A stretch of DNA of 64,000 nucleotides from Thiomicrorhabdus sp. ZW0627 (GCF_029767005.1 NZ_JARUQR010000003.1:1-64000), one strand, 5' to 3'. Shown: positions 54,060 through 63,618, numbered from the stretch's first letter. Numbers and translations are program-made. Notes: generated by a model from the sequence alone, not told the origin.

Positions 54060-56114
54060 TTAAGCCGCTATGCCACTGTGACGCAATAAAGCGTCTATTT
54101 CCGGTTCACGACCCCTAAATGTTTTGAATAGAACCATCGGATCAATCGAACCACCCGCCGCTAAAATCGTGTTTTTGAATCTGGCACCGGTTTCGGAGTT
54201 CAAAATCCCTGTCTCTTCAAACAGACTGAATGCATCTGCAGACAAAACTTCCGCCCATTTATAACTGAAGTAACCCGCCGCATAACCGCCTGCGAAAATA
54301 TGGCTAAAGCTGTGAAGCATACGGGTATATTCCGGCGGCTGCACCACAGCAACCTCCTCACGAATTCGTTTCGCCAGATCCAGAATGTTCTCAACCTCTT
54401 CCGGATTGTAGAAGCTATGTAATTCAAAATCCATTAATGCAAATTCAATCTGGCGCACCATCATCATCGCAGACTGGAATCCTCGGCTTGTCTTCAAGGA
54501 TTCAAACAAATCATCCGGAAGTGGTTCTCCAGTTTCAATATGGGAAGACATCAAATCCAACCCTTCACGCTCCCAACAGAAATTTTCCATAAACTGGGAA
54601 GGAAGCTCTACCGCATCCCATGGAACACCACTAATCCCTGAAACATCCAAGTGTTCCATTTCCGTCAACAGATGATGAATACCGTGTCCGAATTCGTGGA
54701 ACAGGGTTGTCACTTCATCATGCGTTAAACAAGCTGGTTTATCCCCTACAGGAGGCGTGAAATTACAGACAAGGTAAGCCACCGGTTTCTGCAATTCACC
54801 GTCTGAATGTTTCCAACGGGTAATCGCTGAATCCATCCAGGCACCACCACGCTTGTTTTCGCGTGCATACAGATCCAGATAAAATTGGCCAATCACCTTA
54901 TCCGCCTCATCCACAAGTTCAAAAAAGCGCACATCTTCATGCCAAACAGACACTCCAGTCTTCTCTTTAACACGCACGCCAAAAAGTGTTTCTGTGATTG
55001 TGAACAGGCCTGTCAGAACCGATTTGACAGGGAAATAAGGTCGCAAAACCTCTTGAGATAACGATAGGCTTGACGCTTTAAGTTTTTCAGAAGCGTATGA
55101 AACATCCCACGGCTGAAAATCTTCAATGCCCAGTTCTTGTTTCGAAAACGACTTCAACGCCGCCAATTCTTTTTCTGCCTGAGGCTTCGATTTAGCTGAT
55201 AAATCACGTAAAAAGCCCAATACTTGATCGGTATTTTGTGCCATTTTTGTTGCCAACGAGTATTCAGAGTATTGGTCGAAACCAAGAAGATTGGCCAACT
55301 CATGTCGTAATTTACGAATCTTTTCGATGTTTTCCGAGTTATCAAATTCAACATTCTGCGCCTGATCCGAAGCACGGGTTCCAAACGCACGGTAAACTTC
55401 AGCACGCAATTCCCTTGAGTCCGCATGCATCATCACAGAGATATAAGACGGAAAATCCAAAGTAACCAACCAACCTTTTAACCCCTTCTGTTCGGCCAAC
55501 TGTTTCAACAGTCCCATAGCACTCTCAGGCAGTCCAGCCAATTCATTTTCATCTAAAATGTTTTTTGACCAGGCCTGTGTCGATTTCAAAACGTTATTTC
55601 CAAACTGGCTACTTAGCTGGGAAAGTTGTTGAGAAATAGTTTGGTATTCAGCTTGTTTTTCTGGTGATAAATCGATCCCGGACAATCGGAAATTACGCAA
55701 TGCATTTTCGATTACCTTCTTCTGGGCCAGAGAATAATCGTTGAATTCTTCGCTATCAGCAATCGTAGAGAACTTTTTAAACAGGCCTTTGTTCTGACCC
55801 ATTTCAGTATGATATGCCGTCACCTTTTCTAGACATGCCGTATAAGCGGAATGCCATTCATCACTGTTTTTCACAGAATCCAAATGACCGATTGGGCCCC
55901 AAACACGTTCAAACCGATTATCAATTTTCTCCAATGGTTCAATAAAATTATCCCAAGTAGGTGCTTCTTCCATATTAACCAAACGTTCCACTTCAGCACG
56001 ATTGTCCGCCAGCAACTGATCGACAGCCGGCTCCACATGTTCCACGTGAAACATATCGAATTTCGGTAAATCTGTGATATTTAAAAGCGGATTTTGATTG
56101 GTATTTTGGGACAT
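54060..56114 (-). CDS. prlC: Oligopeptidase A (M3 metallopeptidase)
   Basis: 684 residues (E. coli PrlC/OpdA: 680). The zinc site HEFGH is at 473-477 within TLFHEFGHGIHHLLTEM, and further zinc-domain stretches follow (DAVELPSQFMENF, FAGGYAAGYFSYKWAEVL). A cytoplasmic peptidase that degrades signal peptides and oligopeptides. Its 5' end contains a perfect parS site, where the protein reads MFHVEH. A dispersed palindrome lies in the middle of the gene. Confidence 0.95.
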   Translation of the reverse strand: MSQNTNQNPLLNITDLPKFDMFHVEHVEPAVDQLLADNRAEVERLVNMEEAPTWDNFIEPLEKIDNRFERVWGPIGHLDSVKNSDEWHSAYTACLEKVTAYHTEMGQNKGLFKKFSTIADSEEFNDYSLAQKKVIENALRNFRLSGIDLSPEKQAEYQTISQQLSQLSSQFGNNVLKSTQAWSKNILDENELAGLPESAMGLLKQLAEQKGLKGWLVTLDFPSYISVMMHADSRELRAEVYRAFGTRASDQAQNVEFDNSENIEKIRKLRHELANLLGFDQYSEYSLATKMAQNTDQVLGFLRDLSAKSKPQAEKELAALKSFSKQELGIEDFQPWDVSYASEKLKASSLSLSQEVLRPYFPVKSVLTGLFTITETLFGVRVKEKTGVSVWHEDVRFFELVDEADKVIGQFYLDLYARENKRGGAWMDSAITRWKHSDGELQKPVAYLVCNFTPPVGDKPACLTHDEVTTLFHEFGHGIHHLLTEMEHLDVSGISGVPWDAVELPSQFMENFCWEREGLDLMSSHIETGEPLPDDLFESLKTSRGFQSAMMMVRQIEFALMDFELHSFYNPEEVENILDLAKRIREEVAVVQPPEYTRMLHSFSHIFAGGYAAGYFSYKWAEVLSADAFSLFEETGILNSETGARFKNTILAAGGSIDPMVLFKTFRGREPEIDALLRHSGIAA
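55004..55013. repeat. ACAGGCCTGT dispersed palindrome, copy 12
   Basis: Exact core inside prlC (minus strand reads LTGLF), with CAGAACCGATTT after it on the plus strand. Confidence 0.85.
56038..56053. other. parS: parS site 4 (perfect to TGTTNCACGTGAAACA)
   Basis: TGTTCCACGTGAAACA is the variant common in Firmicutes and many proteobacteria. It lies ~60 bases inside prlC. Confidence 0.92.
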
Positions 56115-56328
56115 AATTCAGAGTCTTTTTATTGATTTCAAGTGAATGCATTATAGCCCAAACCAGCCTGTCTCTAAATGGCTATCACTTACGATGATTA
56201 ATTCACCCTTACAAAAACAAATCCAAAACTGTTGAATCTAAATAAACAAATAGCGATTGCAGACAATGAATTTCATATGAATTTGCTACACTTAAAACGA
56301 ATCTTTACATCTACTGAAAAAATAAATC

Positions 56329-56748
56329 ATGAAAACATTCCAAACCGAAATCACAATAACCAGTCCTCAAAGAGGTACTTACAATATCACTAAAGAAATC
56401 GACAAATCCGTTACCGAATCAGGCATTAAAACGGGCTTATGCCATGTATTCATTCAACACACATCGGCCTCTTTAATCATTACGGAAAACGCCGATCCGA
56501 CCGTACGTGAAGATATCGAATATTGGATGCAGAAAACCGTGAAAGATGGCGATCCAAGCTACCGCCATAACTATGAAGGGGACGATGACATGAGTGCTCA
56601 CATACGCTGTATGATTACTGATATGAGCCAAACCATACCGATCAGCCACGGTCGTTTAAATCTGGGGACTTGGCAAGGCCTGTTTCTCTACGAACATCGA
56701 ACCGGAAGATTCAACCGTAAAGTGGTGATTACCATTCAGGGCGAATGA
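56329..56748 (+). CDS. yjbQ: YjbQ/UPF0047 family protein
   Basis: 139 residues covering the whole family: GIKTGLCHVFIQHTSASLIITEN, ADPTVREDIEYWM, HIRCMITDMSQTIPISHGRL and LGTWQGLFLYEHR. The conserved His and Asp/Glu around HTSAS form a probable metal site. Members have weak thiamine-phosphate synthase activity, but the real role is unsettled. A single gene, convergent with the small lipoprotein gene. Confidence 0.93.
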   Translation: MKTFQTEITITSPQRGTYNITKEIDKSVTESGIKTGLCHVFIQHTSASLIITENADPTVREDIEYWMQKTVKDGDPSYRHNYEGDDDMSAHIRCMITDMSQTIPISHGRLNLGTWQGLFLYEHRTGRFNRKVVITIQGE

Positions 56749-56765
56749 CTGAATTTACAACATTG

Positions 56766-56996
56766 TTATTCAGGTTGGTAACCCAACCTGCGCATACATT
56801 CTTCATACGGAATCAGTCGTTCACCCTCGGTATTGGTCAGACTTTGTTGGCCCGAAGCCAATCCCTGACAATAGGCTTTATCCTGAATGTACTGCTGTTC
56901 CGTCTGACCTGTTTTGTTTACAAAATGATGGGAAGTGCACCCGGTCATCAAATAACCCACTAACATCAACGATGAAGAAACCAACACCCTTTTCAT
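56766..56996 (-). CDS. Small lipoprotein of unknown function
   Basis: 76 residues from ATG 56996 (GGGGAAG upstream). The lipobox LMTGC puts the acylated cysteine at position 20. The short mature part has two further Cys residues (AYCQGLASG, YEECMRRLGY), which could form a disulfide. The in-frame codon 13 residues upstream would hide the signal peptide and is rejected. Confidence 0.75.
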   Translation of the reverse strand: MKRVLVSSSLMLVGYLMTGCTSHHFVNKTGQTEQQYIQDKAYCQGLASGQQSLTNTEGERLIPYEECMRRLGYQPE

Positions 56997-57429
56997 TTTT
57001 CTTCCCCTTTTGAAATTATCCTGATCACTGCGCAAACGGAAACATCACATTAATTTCAAACTACCTATTTTAAGAATAGCATAACCCAATTATGCATCTT
57101 CATGATTAGAACGTTTAAACAATCCAAATTTTAAAAAACTTAATATTTCAAATCGTCGGAAAACAAAAAACAGAATCCCTTTAATAACCATATTATTTGT
57201 ATGTTTACTTTATTGGAATTGCCTCATATTAAGATTACAAAACATAAAAGGACAAAAAATATTCAAATAAAAGCGATTTGAAGGATTTTTTCTGTTTTTC
57301 CTGGCAAGTGCATTACCAGAGTTTAAAAAACTTCAACAGGGCCCATTTACGGCTGCCTATTTTTTAATCAAATAGGCCGATTGAAAATAAAATTCACTAT
57401 CTTGAATAAGACTAGAGATTCATTTTCAA
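56997..57429. other. Non-coding AT-rich gap between lipoprotein and Na/Pi genes
   Basis: No ORF of note. On the minus strand an extended -10 (TGCTATTCT, 57081-57073) may serve the lipoprotein. GCCTATTT/AAATAGGC (57355-57362 with 57370-57377) forms an 8-bp hairpin ~50 bases beyond the Na/Pi stop and may be a weak terminator without a T run. The middle (57100-57330) is over 70% A+T by eye, with no further structure recognised. Confidence 0.4.
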
Positions 57430-59292
57430 TTAACTCAAAACCTTGTTCGAAGAATTTGTTTCGATTGGCTTATCATCTTCCAACTGCAAACGTGAAATTC
57501 GTTTGGACAATGTATGCAATTGCTTAAAACCATCCACTAACTGCATTTCGTATCGAAAAACCGTTAGGCGTTCTTGATTGGGTTGAAAACGACGAACTTG
57601 ATGCGCCAACGCTTCTTGTATCAAATGGTCGATGGTCGGCTTGATTGCGATAACTTCCAACGCCGATTCAGAATCTTCCTTATAGATGGATTGCATAGCA
57701 TTCTCGATGGATTTACCGACTTCCGAAGTTAATTGTCCGACTAAGTTAAGCATGGTTTCACTCGGCTTGATATCGTCTTCGACCATTTCATGCAAAATAT
57801 TCATCATGTTGGACTGGAGCGCCTCCAACATGGATTCCATAATGTTCAATACATTCATCAACTTCATATACTGTTTCTGCTCGTCGGCAGACATGGAACT
57901 CTGGCCGGCCCGACCCAAATAACTCAAGATAAGGCTTTGATAGGCACGGAGACGCCGGATTGTAAGGTCTTCGCGCGCCAACTTATCGATATTAGGTGAT
58001 GCAATCATGCTTACTACTCGTTTATAAAACAAGCCTTGTTGTTTTTGGTAGTGTTCCAACTCCATTAAAACCGCTTTCATCGCCAGAGACGGCGTCATAA
58101 TTAATGCTTCATCCAAAAATTCAGGTTTGTATTCCGCCATGGTTTTCTCTTCCGAAATCACCGGTACCAAACGATTTACAATCCATAAAAAAATCGGAAT
58201 CAACGGTAAAAAAATCAAGAGACTGATCAAATTGAAAATCGTATTGGCATTGGCAATTTCCCTTGGCGTATTTTCAGCAAGCAGTAACAAGAGTTCATTA
58301 TCACCAAATTCATGTGCCGAAATAATTGTTGCCAAATGCGCCAACTCCGGAATAAAAGGTAACCAAATCAATACACCTAACACATTAAACTGAACATGGA
58401 TCAGTGCCGTTCGTAACGCTTCTCTGGATTTACCAATCGTTGCCAACATTGCAGTTACCGTAGTACCGATATTGGCACCCATCGCTAAAGCAATACCTGC
58501 CGGGAGAGTCAAAAAGCCGTTACTGGCCATGACTATGACAATCGCAATTGTCGCAGAAGAAGACTGCACTAAAGCAGTGAAAACCAATCCCACCAGAATT
58601 CCGTAAAATGGATTTTGCATCTGTTGAACCAATTGCAAAAATGGCTCATAACTACGTAATGGCGCCATACCTGTACTCATGAGGTTCATTCCCAAAAACA
58701 ACAAACCCAACCCCATTATGAACTCACCAAAAGCCACCTTATTTCTAAGTTTGGCAAGAAACTGGATCAAAAAACCCACAGAAACCATTAAAAGAGCAAA
58801 GTTTTCAACTTTAAACGCCACAATCTGTGCTGTGACTGTAGTACCCAAATTTGCCCCCATCACCACGCTTGCCGCTTGTCCGGCCGTCATTAAACCCGCT
58901 GAAACGAATCCAACTGTGAGTACACTGGTAACAGATGAAGACTGAATCACCGCTGTCACACCTGCTCCCGTGATAGCACCCATAACTCGGTTGGTGGTCA
59001 GCTTTGCCAGCATATTCTTCATTTGATCGCCGGCAATAACCAACAGCCCTTTTATCATCTTCTCCATGCCGTAAAGGAATAATGCCAAGCCACCAAACAG
59101 TCCCATGAACATAGGAAACCAGTCCAAGCCTGGTATAGAGCCTTCCTCTTGGGCAAACGATCCTGTCGAATACAGTCCAACAAGTAACGATAAAATCAGC
59201 AAACCAGTGATTCGTTGAAACAGGGAAAAATGGGTGTGACGTAATAGGATCCAAGACATAGCGGACACTCTTGAATGAATGAATACACTCAT
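57430..59292 (-). CDS. Na+/phosphate cotransporter with PhoU-like tail
   Basis: 620 residues. Two inverted copies of the NptA membrane repeat carry the QSSS motif (GVTAVIQSSSVTSVLTVGF and FTALVQSSSATIAIVIV), followed by a cytoplasmic PhoU-like helical domain (~430-600). Imports phosphate with Na+ at the inner membrane; the PhoU part probably regulates it. ATG 59259 has a better ribosome site (AAGAG) than 59292, so the protein may begin MSWILLRHTHF, 11 residues later. Confidence 0.9.
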   Translation of the reverse strand: MSVFIHSRVSAMSWILLRHTHFSLFQRITGLLILSLLVGLYSTGSFAQEEGSIPGLDWFPMFMGLFGGLALFLYGMEKMIKGLLVIAGDQMKNMLAKLTTNRVMGAITGAGVTAVIQSSSVTSVLTVGFVSAGLMTAGQAASVVMGANLGTTVTAQIVAFKVENFALLMVSVGFLIQFLAKLRNKVAFGEFIMGLGLLFLGMNLMSTGMAPLRSYEPFLQLVQQMQNPFYGILVGLVFTALVQSSSATIAIVIVMASNGFLTLPAGIALAMGANIGTTVTAMLATIGKSREALRTALIHVQFNVLGVLIWLPFIPELAHLATIISAHEFGDNELLLLLAENTPREIANANTIFNLISLLIFLPLIPIFLWIVNRLVPVISEEKTMAEYKPEFLDEALIMTPSLAMKAVLMELEHYQKQQGLFYKRVVSMIASPNIDKLAREDLTIRRLRAYQSLILSYLGRAGQSSMSADEQKQYMKLMNVLNIMESMLEALQSNMMNILHEMVEDDIKPSETMLNLVGQLTSEVGKSIENAMQSIYKEDSESALEVIAIKPTIDHLIQEALAHQVRRFQPNQERLTVFRYEMQLVDGFKQLHTLSKRISRLQLEDDKPIETNSSNKVLS

Positions 59293-59406
59293 GATAAACC
59301 ATTAACACCTATTGGATATAGAGTTAAAACTGCAAACATTAATCAAGATGTTCAAGAATAAGAATGACTTAACTAAAGAATGTAATTATTTTTTGAATCG
59401 CTTAAC

Positions 59407-59431
59407 AAAAAAGCCCCGCAATAAGCGAGGC
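59407..59431 (-). terminator. Rho-independent terminator after the periplasmic rhodanese gene
   Basis: On the minus strand GCCTCGC-ttatt-GCGGGGC (one T-G pair) is followed by TTTTTT, 28 bases after the stop codon. Confidence 0.8.
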
Positions 59432-59459
59432 TCTTTTACTCTTCTAACTTAAACAAAAA

Positions 59460-60086
59460 TTAGAAAATAAATGCTGCTTTTTCCTTATCCATTTTATATG
59501 TCCAAGGCAGACCGGCATTTTTCCAGCCGTTAACAACGCGCTTGCCTTTGCCTTCTCCTGACTTGGCTTTATCACCTTCAAAACCTTGCCAAGCACTCCA
59601 TACATTGGTGTAACCATTTTTAGCCATCAAATCTGTCGCTTTCGCTGAACGATCTCCTGAACGACACATCAAGATAATTTTGGTGTCCTTACCGTAATTG
59701 ATACCGGTCTTTTTCATCAGATCTTCAACTTGGCCTACAAAGCCAGAATTGAATTGTCGCTTATACGTTTTTTTCTTGGCATCCCAATCTGAATAATCGA
59801 AAGTGATGTAAGGAACATTTCCATCGATCATTTCAGTATGCCCGACAAATTGAAGTTCGTAAGGAGTACGAATATCAACAAATAAAACCTTATTCCCTTC
59901 TGCTTTTTTAATGTCATACACTTCTTTAGGGCTTAGATAATGGTGAAGAATATCACGCTTCTTTTCAGGTAATTTTGCTTCAATTTCTGAGGTAGCAGAA
60001 CCTGTTTTTACATCAACAGCGGCATATACTGATGAGCTGAATAAGCCCGCAGTAATAAATAAAGCCAGTAATCGTTTACATTTCAT
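59460..60086 (-). CDS. Periplasmic rhodanese-like protein
   Basis: 208 residues with a signal peptide (LLALFITAGLFSSSVYA-AV). One rhodanese domain: EVYDIKKAEGNKVLFVDIRTPYEL, then the active-site loop C141-RSGDRSA, and a WSAWQGFEGDKAK stretch seen in periplasmic members. Expected to carry a persulfide on Cys141 and to move sulfane sulfur in the periplasm. Fits a sulfur-oxidising organism. Transcribed alone, with a terminator after it. Confidence 0.88.
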   Translation of the reverse strand: MKCKRLLALFITAGLFSSSVYAAVDVKTGSATSEIEAKLPEKKRDILHHYLSPKEVYDIKKAEGNKVLFVDIRTPYELQFVGHTEMIDGNVPYITFDYSDWDAKKKTYKRQFNSGFVGQVEDLMKKTGINYGKDTKIILMCRSGDRSAKATDLMAKNGYTNVWSAWQGFEGDKAKSGEGKGKRVVNGWKNAGLPWTYKMDKEKAAFIF

Positions 60087-60326
60087 TCTTAGTACTCCTA
60101 CATTGGATTAAAAAAATATAAAGCGATCCGATTATATTAAGGAATACTTATTTTTTCTTATTAAAAAATTTATGGATATAAAAGTATTATGAATTATATG
60201 GATATTACAAAGATCCCCACAAAACGGATATGAAATTAATAAAGGGATAAAACGAGAAGAGAAAATAGTCACCCGAAAAACGATTAGAAAAATATCAGTT
60301 CTTCCAAAGACTTATATAATTGATTC

Positions 60327-60418
60327 GAAAAGTGTATTATGTCAAAAATCGATTTACGGTTTTGATTCAGAACAAAGCTTTTTCAACCGCTCTTTACCTG
60401 GCTTAGAGCGGTTTTTTT
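60327..60418 (+). ncRNA. Candidate small RNA ending at the parS-adjacent terminator
   Basis: The 60087-60461 gap holds no ORF, yet a strong rightward terminator stands at its end with no rightward gene before it. A perfect -10 TATAAT lies at 60315-60320 (the -35 is poor), so a ~90-base transcript could start near 60327. CAAAA/TTTTG around 60344-60365 can pair. No RNA family was recognised. Confidence 0.3.
60385..60418 (+). terminator. Rho-independent terminator abutting parS
   Basis: AACCGCTCT/AGAGCGGTT form a 9-bp stem with an 11-base loop, then seven T residues. The last T is also the first base of the parS site. Confidence 0.8.
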
Positions 60419-60433
60419 GTTTCACGTGAAACA
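60418..60433. other. parS: parS site 5 (perfect TGTTTCACGTGAAACA)
   Basis: A perfect 16-bp match and the only one of the five that is fully intergenic. It lies between a terminator and the flavin reductase stop codon. Confidence 0.95.
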
Positions 60434-60461
60434 TAACTATCGGTTTTATAACTGGTTCTTT

Positions 60462-61079
60462 CTATTCAGAGTCCAACACCGGACGAACCAAAGCAAACTG
60501 TTCTTGTATCTTTGAATAGTCGTTTCCACCCAACTTGCCTACGGCGTCCAATTTTTTTGAATTAATCATACCGTCCGAATAAACATCATCATTGACATAA
60601 AAACCAACCACATCCAACAGCATCATTTTACCGCCAGCCGGCTGATCCGTAATACTGATCACCTCCCGCAAACGGCATTCATAACGTACTTTCGCTTGTT
60701 TAACGCTCAAAGGTGATACTTGATGACTCTTATCCGTCTCTATACCAACTGCTTCAAACTCACTGATCTGGGAAGGATAATCAGCGCAACTGGCATTCAT
60801 AACTTCAGCGAGATCCGAACTGACAACATTCACCACACACTCGCCGTTTTGCAAAAGATTAGACAAAGTGTCCTTATCAGCACGATCGCCCGGATTGACC
60901 TGAGTGACGCTAAGAACCGGAGGGTTGCAGCTTGCTACTGTAAAGAAAGAATAAGGTGCAAGATTATCAATACCATCATCACTTCGGGTGCTAACCCAGG
61001 CAATTGGCCTTGGAACGATGCCACCGACCAGAAGAGGATAAATTTCCGGAGTACTTAATTTTGCACTTTCAACAAACAT
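60462..61079 (-). CDS. Flavin reductase-like FMN-binding split-barrel protein
   Basis: 205 residues from ATG 61079 (AAAGG upstream); a longer start is not supported. Family pattern: YPLLVGGIVPRPIAWVSTRS, NLAPYSFFTVASCNPPVLSV, KDTLSNLLQNGECVVNVVS. Binds FMN and probably reduces it with NAD(P)H for a partner enzyme; the partner is not nearby. It lies between parS site 5 and leuA. Confidence 0.86.
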   Translation of the reverse strand: MFVESAKLSTPEIYPLLVGGIVPRPIAWVSTRSDDGIDNLAPYSFFTVASCNPPVLSVTQVNPGDRADKDTLSNLLQNGECVVNVVSSDLAEVMNASCADYPSQISEFEAVGIETDKSHQVSPLSVKQAKVRYECRLREVISITDQPAGGKMMLLDVVGFYVNDDVYSDGMINSKKLDAVGKLGGNDYSKIQEQFALVRPVLDSE

Positions 61080-61174
61080 AAAACACCTTTGAAAAATTGA
61101 ATTCTGAAAGGCTGTTATTTGAGTACAAGTAGAAAAGGAATGCAAATAATTAGGCCTACCTGATTCGCATAAAG

Positions 61175-61184
61175 ACAGGCCTGT
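61175..61184. repeat. ACAGGCCTGT dispersed palindrome, copy 13
   Basis: Exact core in the short gap between leuA and the flavin reductase gene. The flank TTGGATTAATTTG is looser than in other copies. Confidence 0.85.
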
Positions 61185-61205
61185 TTGGATTAATTTGAAC
61201 TAATT

Positions 61206-62876
61206 TTAAGAACCTGAATGAAGACCTTTCAATAGCGCCAATAACATTGCCGTTACCGAATCTTCAGCAATAGCCACACCGACTGTCTTAGTTTGGTTTT
61301 GCTGCAGATAGACATAGGCCATCGCTCGAGCATTTTTACCAGCCGAAACATCATCAATCAAATGCAACGCATGTTCGGCATAATCAATGACATCCACCGC
61401 CTGACCGGTACGTTTCTGCCAAGCATCGCACAAAGCGCTGATTGTACCGTTGCCGATTCCTTCCCATTTTTCGCCGTCGATTTCAATGCATAGTTTTTCC
61501 TGGTCCCCTACACGATCCAATTTGTAATGGTCCAATTGAATATCGGATTGCTGAAGACCGTAGTGAGTTTCAAATGCAGCGTACAGTTCCTTATGGCTAA
61601 TAACACCACCATGTTCTTCGGCCAATGCCTGAGCCACAGGAGCAAAATCCAATTGCATCCATTTAGGCAGGTTCAAACCATATTCTTGAGCCAATACAAA
61701 CGCAGACCCGGCTTTACCTGACTGACTGTTGACGCGAATAATCGCTTCGTAATCACGTCCGACATCTTTTGGATCGATTGGCAGATAGGCCACATTCCAC
61801 GGTGCATCCGGTTGCTGTTTTAGTAAGCATTTACGGATGGCGTCCTGATGACTTCCGGAATAGGCAGTATAAACCACTTCCCCAACCCAAGGATGGCGTG
61901 GATGGGTTTTGATCTGAGTGACTTCCTCAACTACCGGAATCCAATTGTTCGGATGCGAAAGATCCAATTGTGGATCGATTCCTTCACTGAACAGATTCAT
62001 CGCTAAAGTGACGATATCCATATTCCCGGTACGTTCGCCGTTACCCAGCAAAGTTCCTTCAATGCGGTCAGCACCGGCCAATAAGGCCAATTCCGCCGCC
62101 GCTACCGCACAACCTCGGTCGTTGTGGGTATGAATCGAAATGATCGCCGATTCACGGTTTGGCAGATGCGTGATGAAATATTCAACCTGGTCGGCAAAAC
62201 GGTTAGGCGAAGTGCTTTCCACCGTAGCCGGAAGATTCAAAATACATTTGTTTTCCGGTGTCGGTTGCCAAACATTCATGACCGCTTCACAAACTTCCAC
62301 TGCGTAATCGGTTTCGGTCTGGGAAAAACTTTCCGGTGAATATTGGAATACCCACTTGGATTCAGGATTGGTTTCGGACGCTTTGGCAGCATATTCCTGC
62401 ACCCATATCGCGCCCTGCACCGCCATTGCCTTAATCTCTTCCTTACTCTTTTCGAAAACGTTTTCGCGCTGTACTATCGAAGTGGTGTTATAAACGTGCA
62501 CAACCGCTTGTTTAACCCCTTTCAAGGCTTCATAAGTTCGGGCGATCAAATGTTCTCGAGCCTGTACCAGCACCTGAATGGTGACATCGTCTGGAATCAA
62601 ATTCTCTTCAATCAAACGACGGGTGAAATCGAATTCCACCTGACTTGCCGATGGAAAACCGACTTCAATGGTTTTGAATCCCATCGAGACCAACTGTTTC
62701 CAAAGAGCCAGTTTCTGATCGACCGTCATTGGATTAGCCAACGCCTGGTTACCGTCACGCAGGTCGACACTGACCCAAATTGGCGCCTTGGTCAGAAAAT
62801 TATTCGGCCACTGTCTGTTTGGTAATTCCGGTGTAGGTGTACGGCGATATTTGATGGCATTCATTGTCGATTTCAT
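61206..62876 (-). CDS. leuA: 2-isopropylmalate synthase
   Basis: 556 residues, the length of the long LeuA class (~550-560). Catalytic HMGL-like barrel: [16 protein letters not shown] with the metal-binding Asp, [15 protein letters not shown] with the His pair, and [22 protein letters not shown] (quoted in part: [11 protein letters not shown]). C-terminal regulatory domain with [15 protein letters not shown] for leucine feedback. First step of leucine synthesis, condensing acetyl-CoA with 2-oxoisovalerate. Divergent from an Lrp-type regulator that may control it. Confidence 0.95.
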   Translation of the reverse strand: MKSTMNAIKYRRTPTPELPNRQWPNNFLTKAPIWVSVDLRDGNQALANPMTVDQKLALWKQLVSMGFKTIEVGFPSASQVEFDFTRRLIEENLIPDDVTIQVLVQAREHLIARTYEALKGVKQAVVHVYNTTSIVQRENVFEKSKEEIKAMAVQGAIWVQEYAAKASETNPESKWVFQYSPESFSQTETDYAVEVCEAVMNVWQPTPENKCILNLPATVESTSPNRFADQVEYFITHLPNRESAIISIHTHNDRGCAVAAAELALLAGADRIEGTLLGNGERTGNMDIVTLAMNLFSEGIDPQLDLSHPNNWIPVVEEVTQIKTHPRHPWVGEVVYTAYSGSHQDAIRKCLLKQQPDAPWNVAYLPIDPKDVGRDYEAIIRVNSQSGKAGSAFVLAQEYGLNLPKWMQLDFAPVAQALAEEHGGVISHKELYAAFETHYGLQQSDIQLDHYKLDRVGDQEKLCIEIDGEKWEGIGNGTISALCDAWQKRTGQAVDVIDYAEHALHLIDDVSAGKNARAMAYVYLQQNQTKTVGVAIAEDSVTAMLLALLKGLHSGS

Positions 62877-62894
62877 TGGACTAAACTCTTGTGT

Positions 62895-62987
62895 GCAACG
62901 TTGCGGGTTTTTGATTGAAGATTATTGTACAAATTGAGCTGCCGAATTTTATTGCAAACTATTCTATATATTTATTAAATATTGCAA
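62895..62987. promoter_or_regulatory. leuA-lrp intergenic operator candidates
   Basis: GCAACGTTGC (62895-62904) is a 10-bp palindrome. TATTGCAA occurs at 62950-62957 and again at 62980-62987, exactly 30 bases apart (about three helical turns). Such phased sites suit the octameric binding of Lrp-type regulators. Confidence 0.5.
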
Positions 62988-63040
62988 CTTTATGCTTAAA
63001 TATATAAAAAACTAACAATTAAAAACCAACTAGGTACGAT

Positions 63041-63520
63041 ATGCCATCAAATAATTCGAATTCTCTGGATCAATACGACAAAGCCATACTCAACGCCCTG
63101 CAAAATAACGGCCGTCTGTCCAACCAGGAAATCGCTGACCAGATCGGACTGTCTCCTTCCGCCTGTCTAAGACGTTTCAAGTCACTGGAAGAGTCCGGAA
63201 TCATTCTTGGTTACCGTACCCTACTCGACGCCAAAAAACTCGGGTTAGACCTAATGGCTTTGATTCATATCTCAATGGACAAACACACCAAGGAACGATT
63301 TCAGGAATTTGAAAATAAAGTCCAGGCGTTACCTAACGTATTGGAATGTTTGCTATTAACCGGGCAGACAGCCGATTATCAGTTGAAAGTGGTGGTAAAG
63401 GATCTGGAAGCGTATCAGGATCTGCTATTGAACCATGTCACCCAGATTGAAGGGGTAAGCGGCGTACACACCAGTTTCGTATTGCGCAAGGTCATCGATA
63501 AAACCGCCATTCCAATCTGA
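63041..63520 (+). CDS. Lrp/AsnC-family transcription regulator
   Basis: 159 residues. Helix-turn-helix at ~10-55 (LDQYDKAILNALQNNGRLSN, IGLSPSACLRRFKSLEESGII) and a RAM ligand/oligomer domain at ~70-150 (VLECLLLTGQTADYQLKVVV). The ligand is probably an amino acid. Divergent from leuA across 164 bases that contain phased repeats. Confidence 0.93.
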   Translation: MPSNNSNSLDQYDKAILNALQNNGRLSNQEIADQIGLSPSACLRRFKSLEESGIILGYRTLLDAKKLGLDLMALIHISMDKHTKERFQEFENKVQALPNVLECLLLTGQTADYQLKVVVKDLEAYQDLLLNHVTQIEGVSGVHTSFVLRKVIDKTAIPI

Positions 63521-63532
63521 TTTAGAAACCTG

Positions 63533-63542
63533 ACAGGCCTGT
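63533..63542. repeat. ACAGGCCTGT dispersed palindrome, copy 14
   Basis: Exact core 13 bases after the Lrp stop codon, followed by TCGATTTTTTT. That T run could let it double as a weak terminator. Confidence 0.85.
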
Positions 63543-63618
63543 TCGATTTTTTTGCTGTTTTACCAGTTGAGAATTTTTCTATATGATTGAATAAACCATA
63601 AATCATTGAAAAATCATC

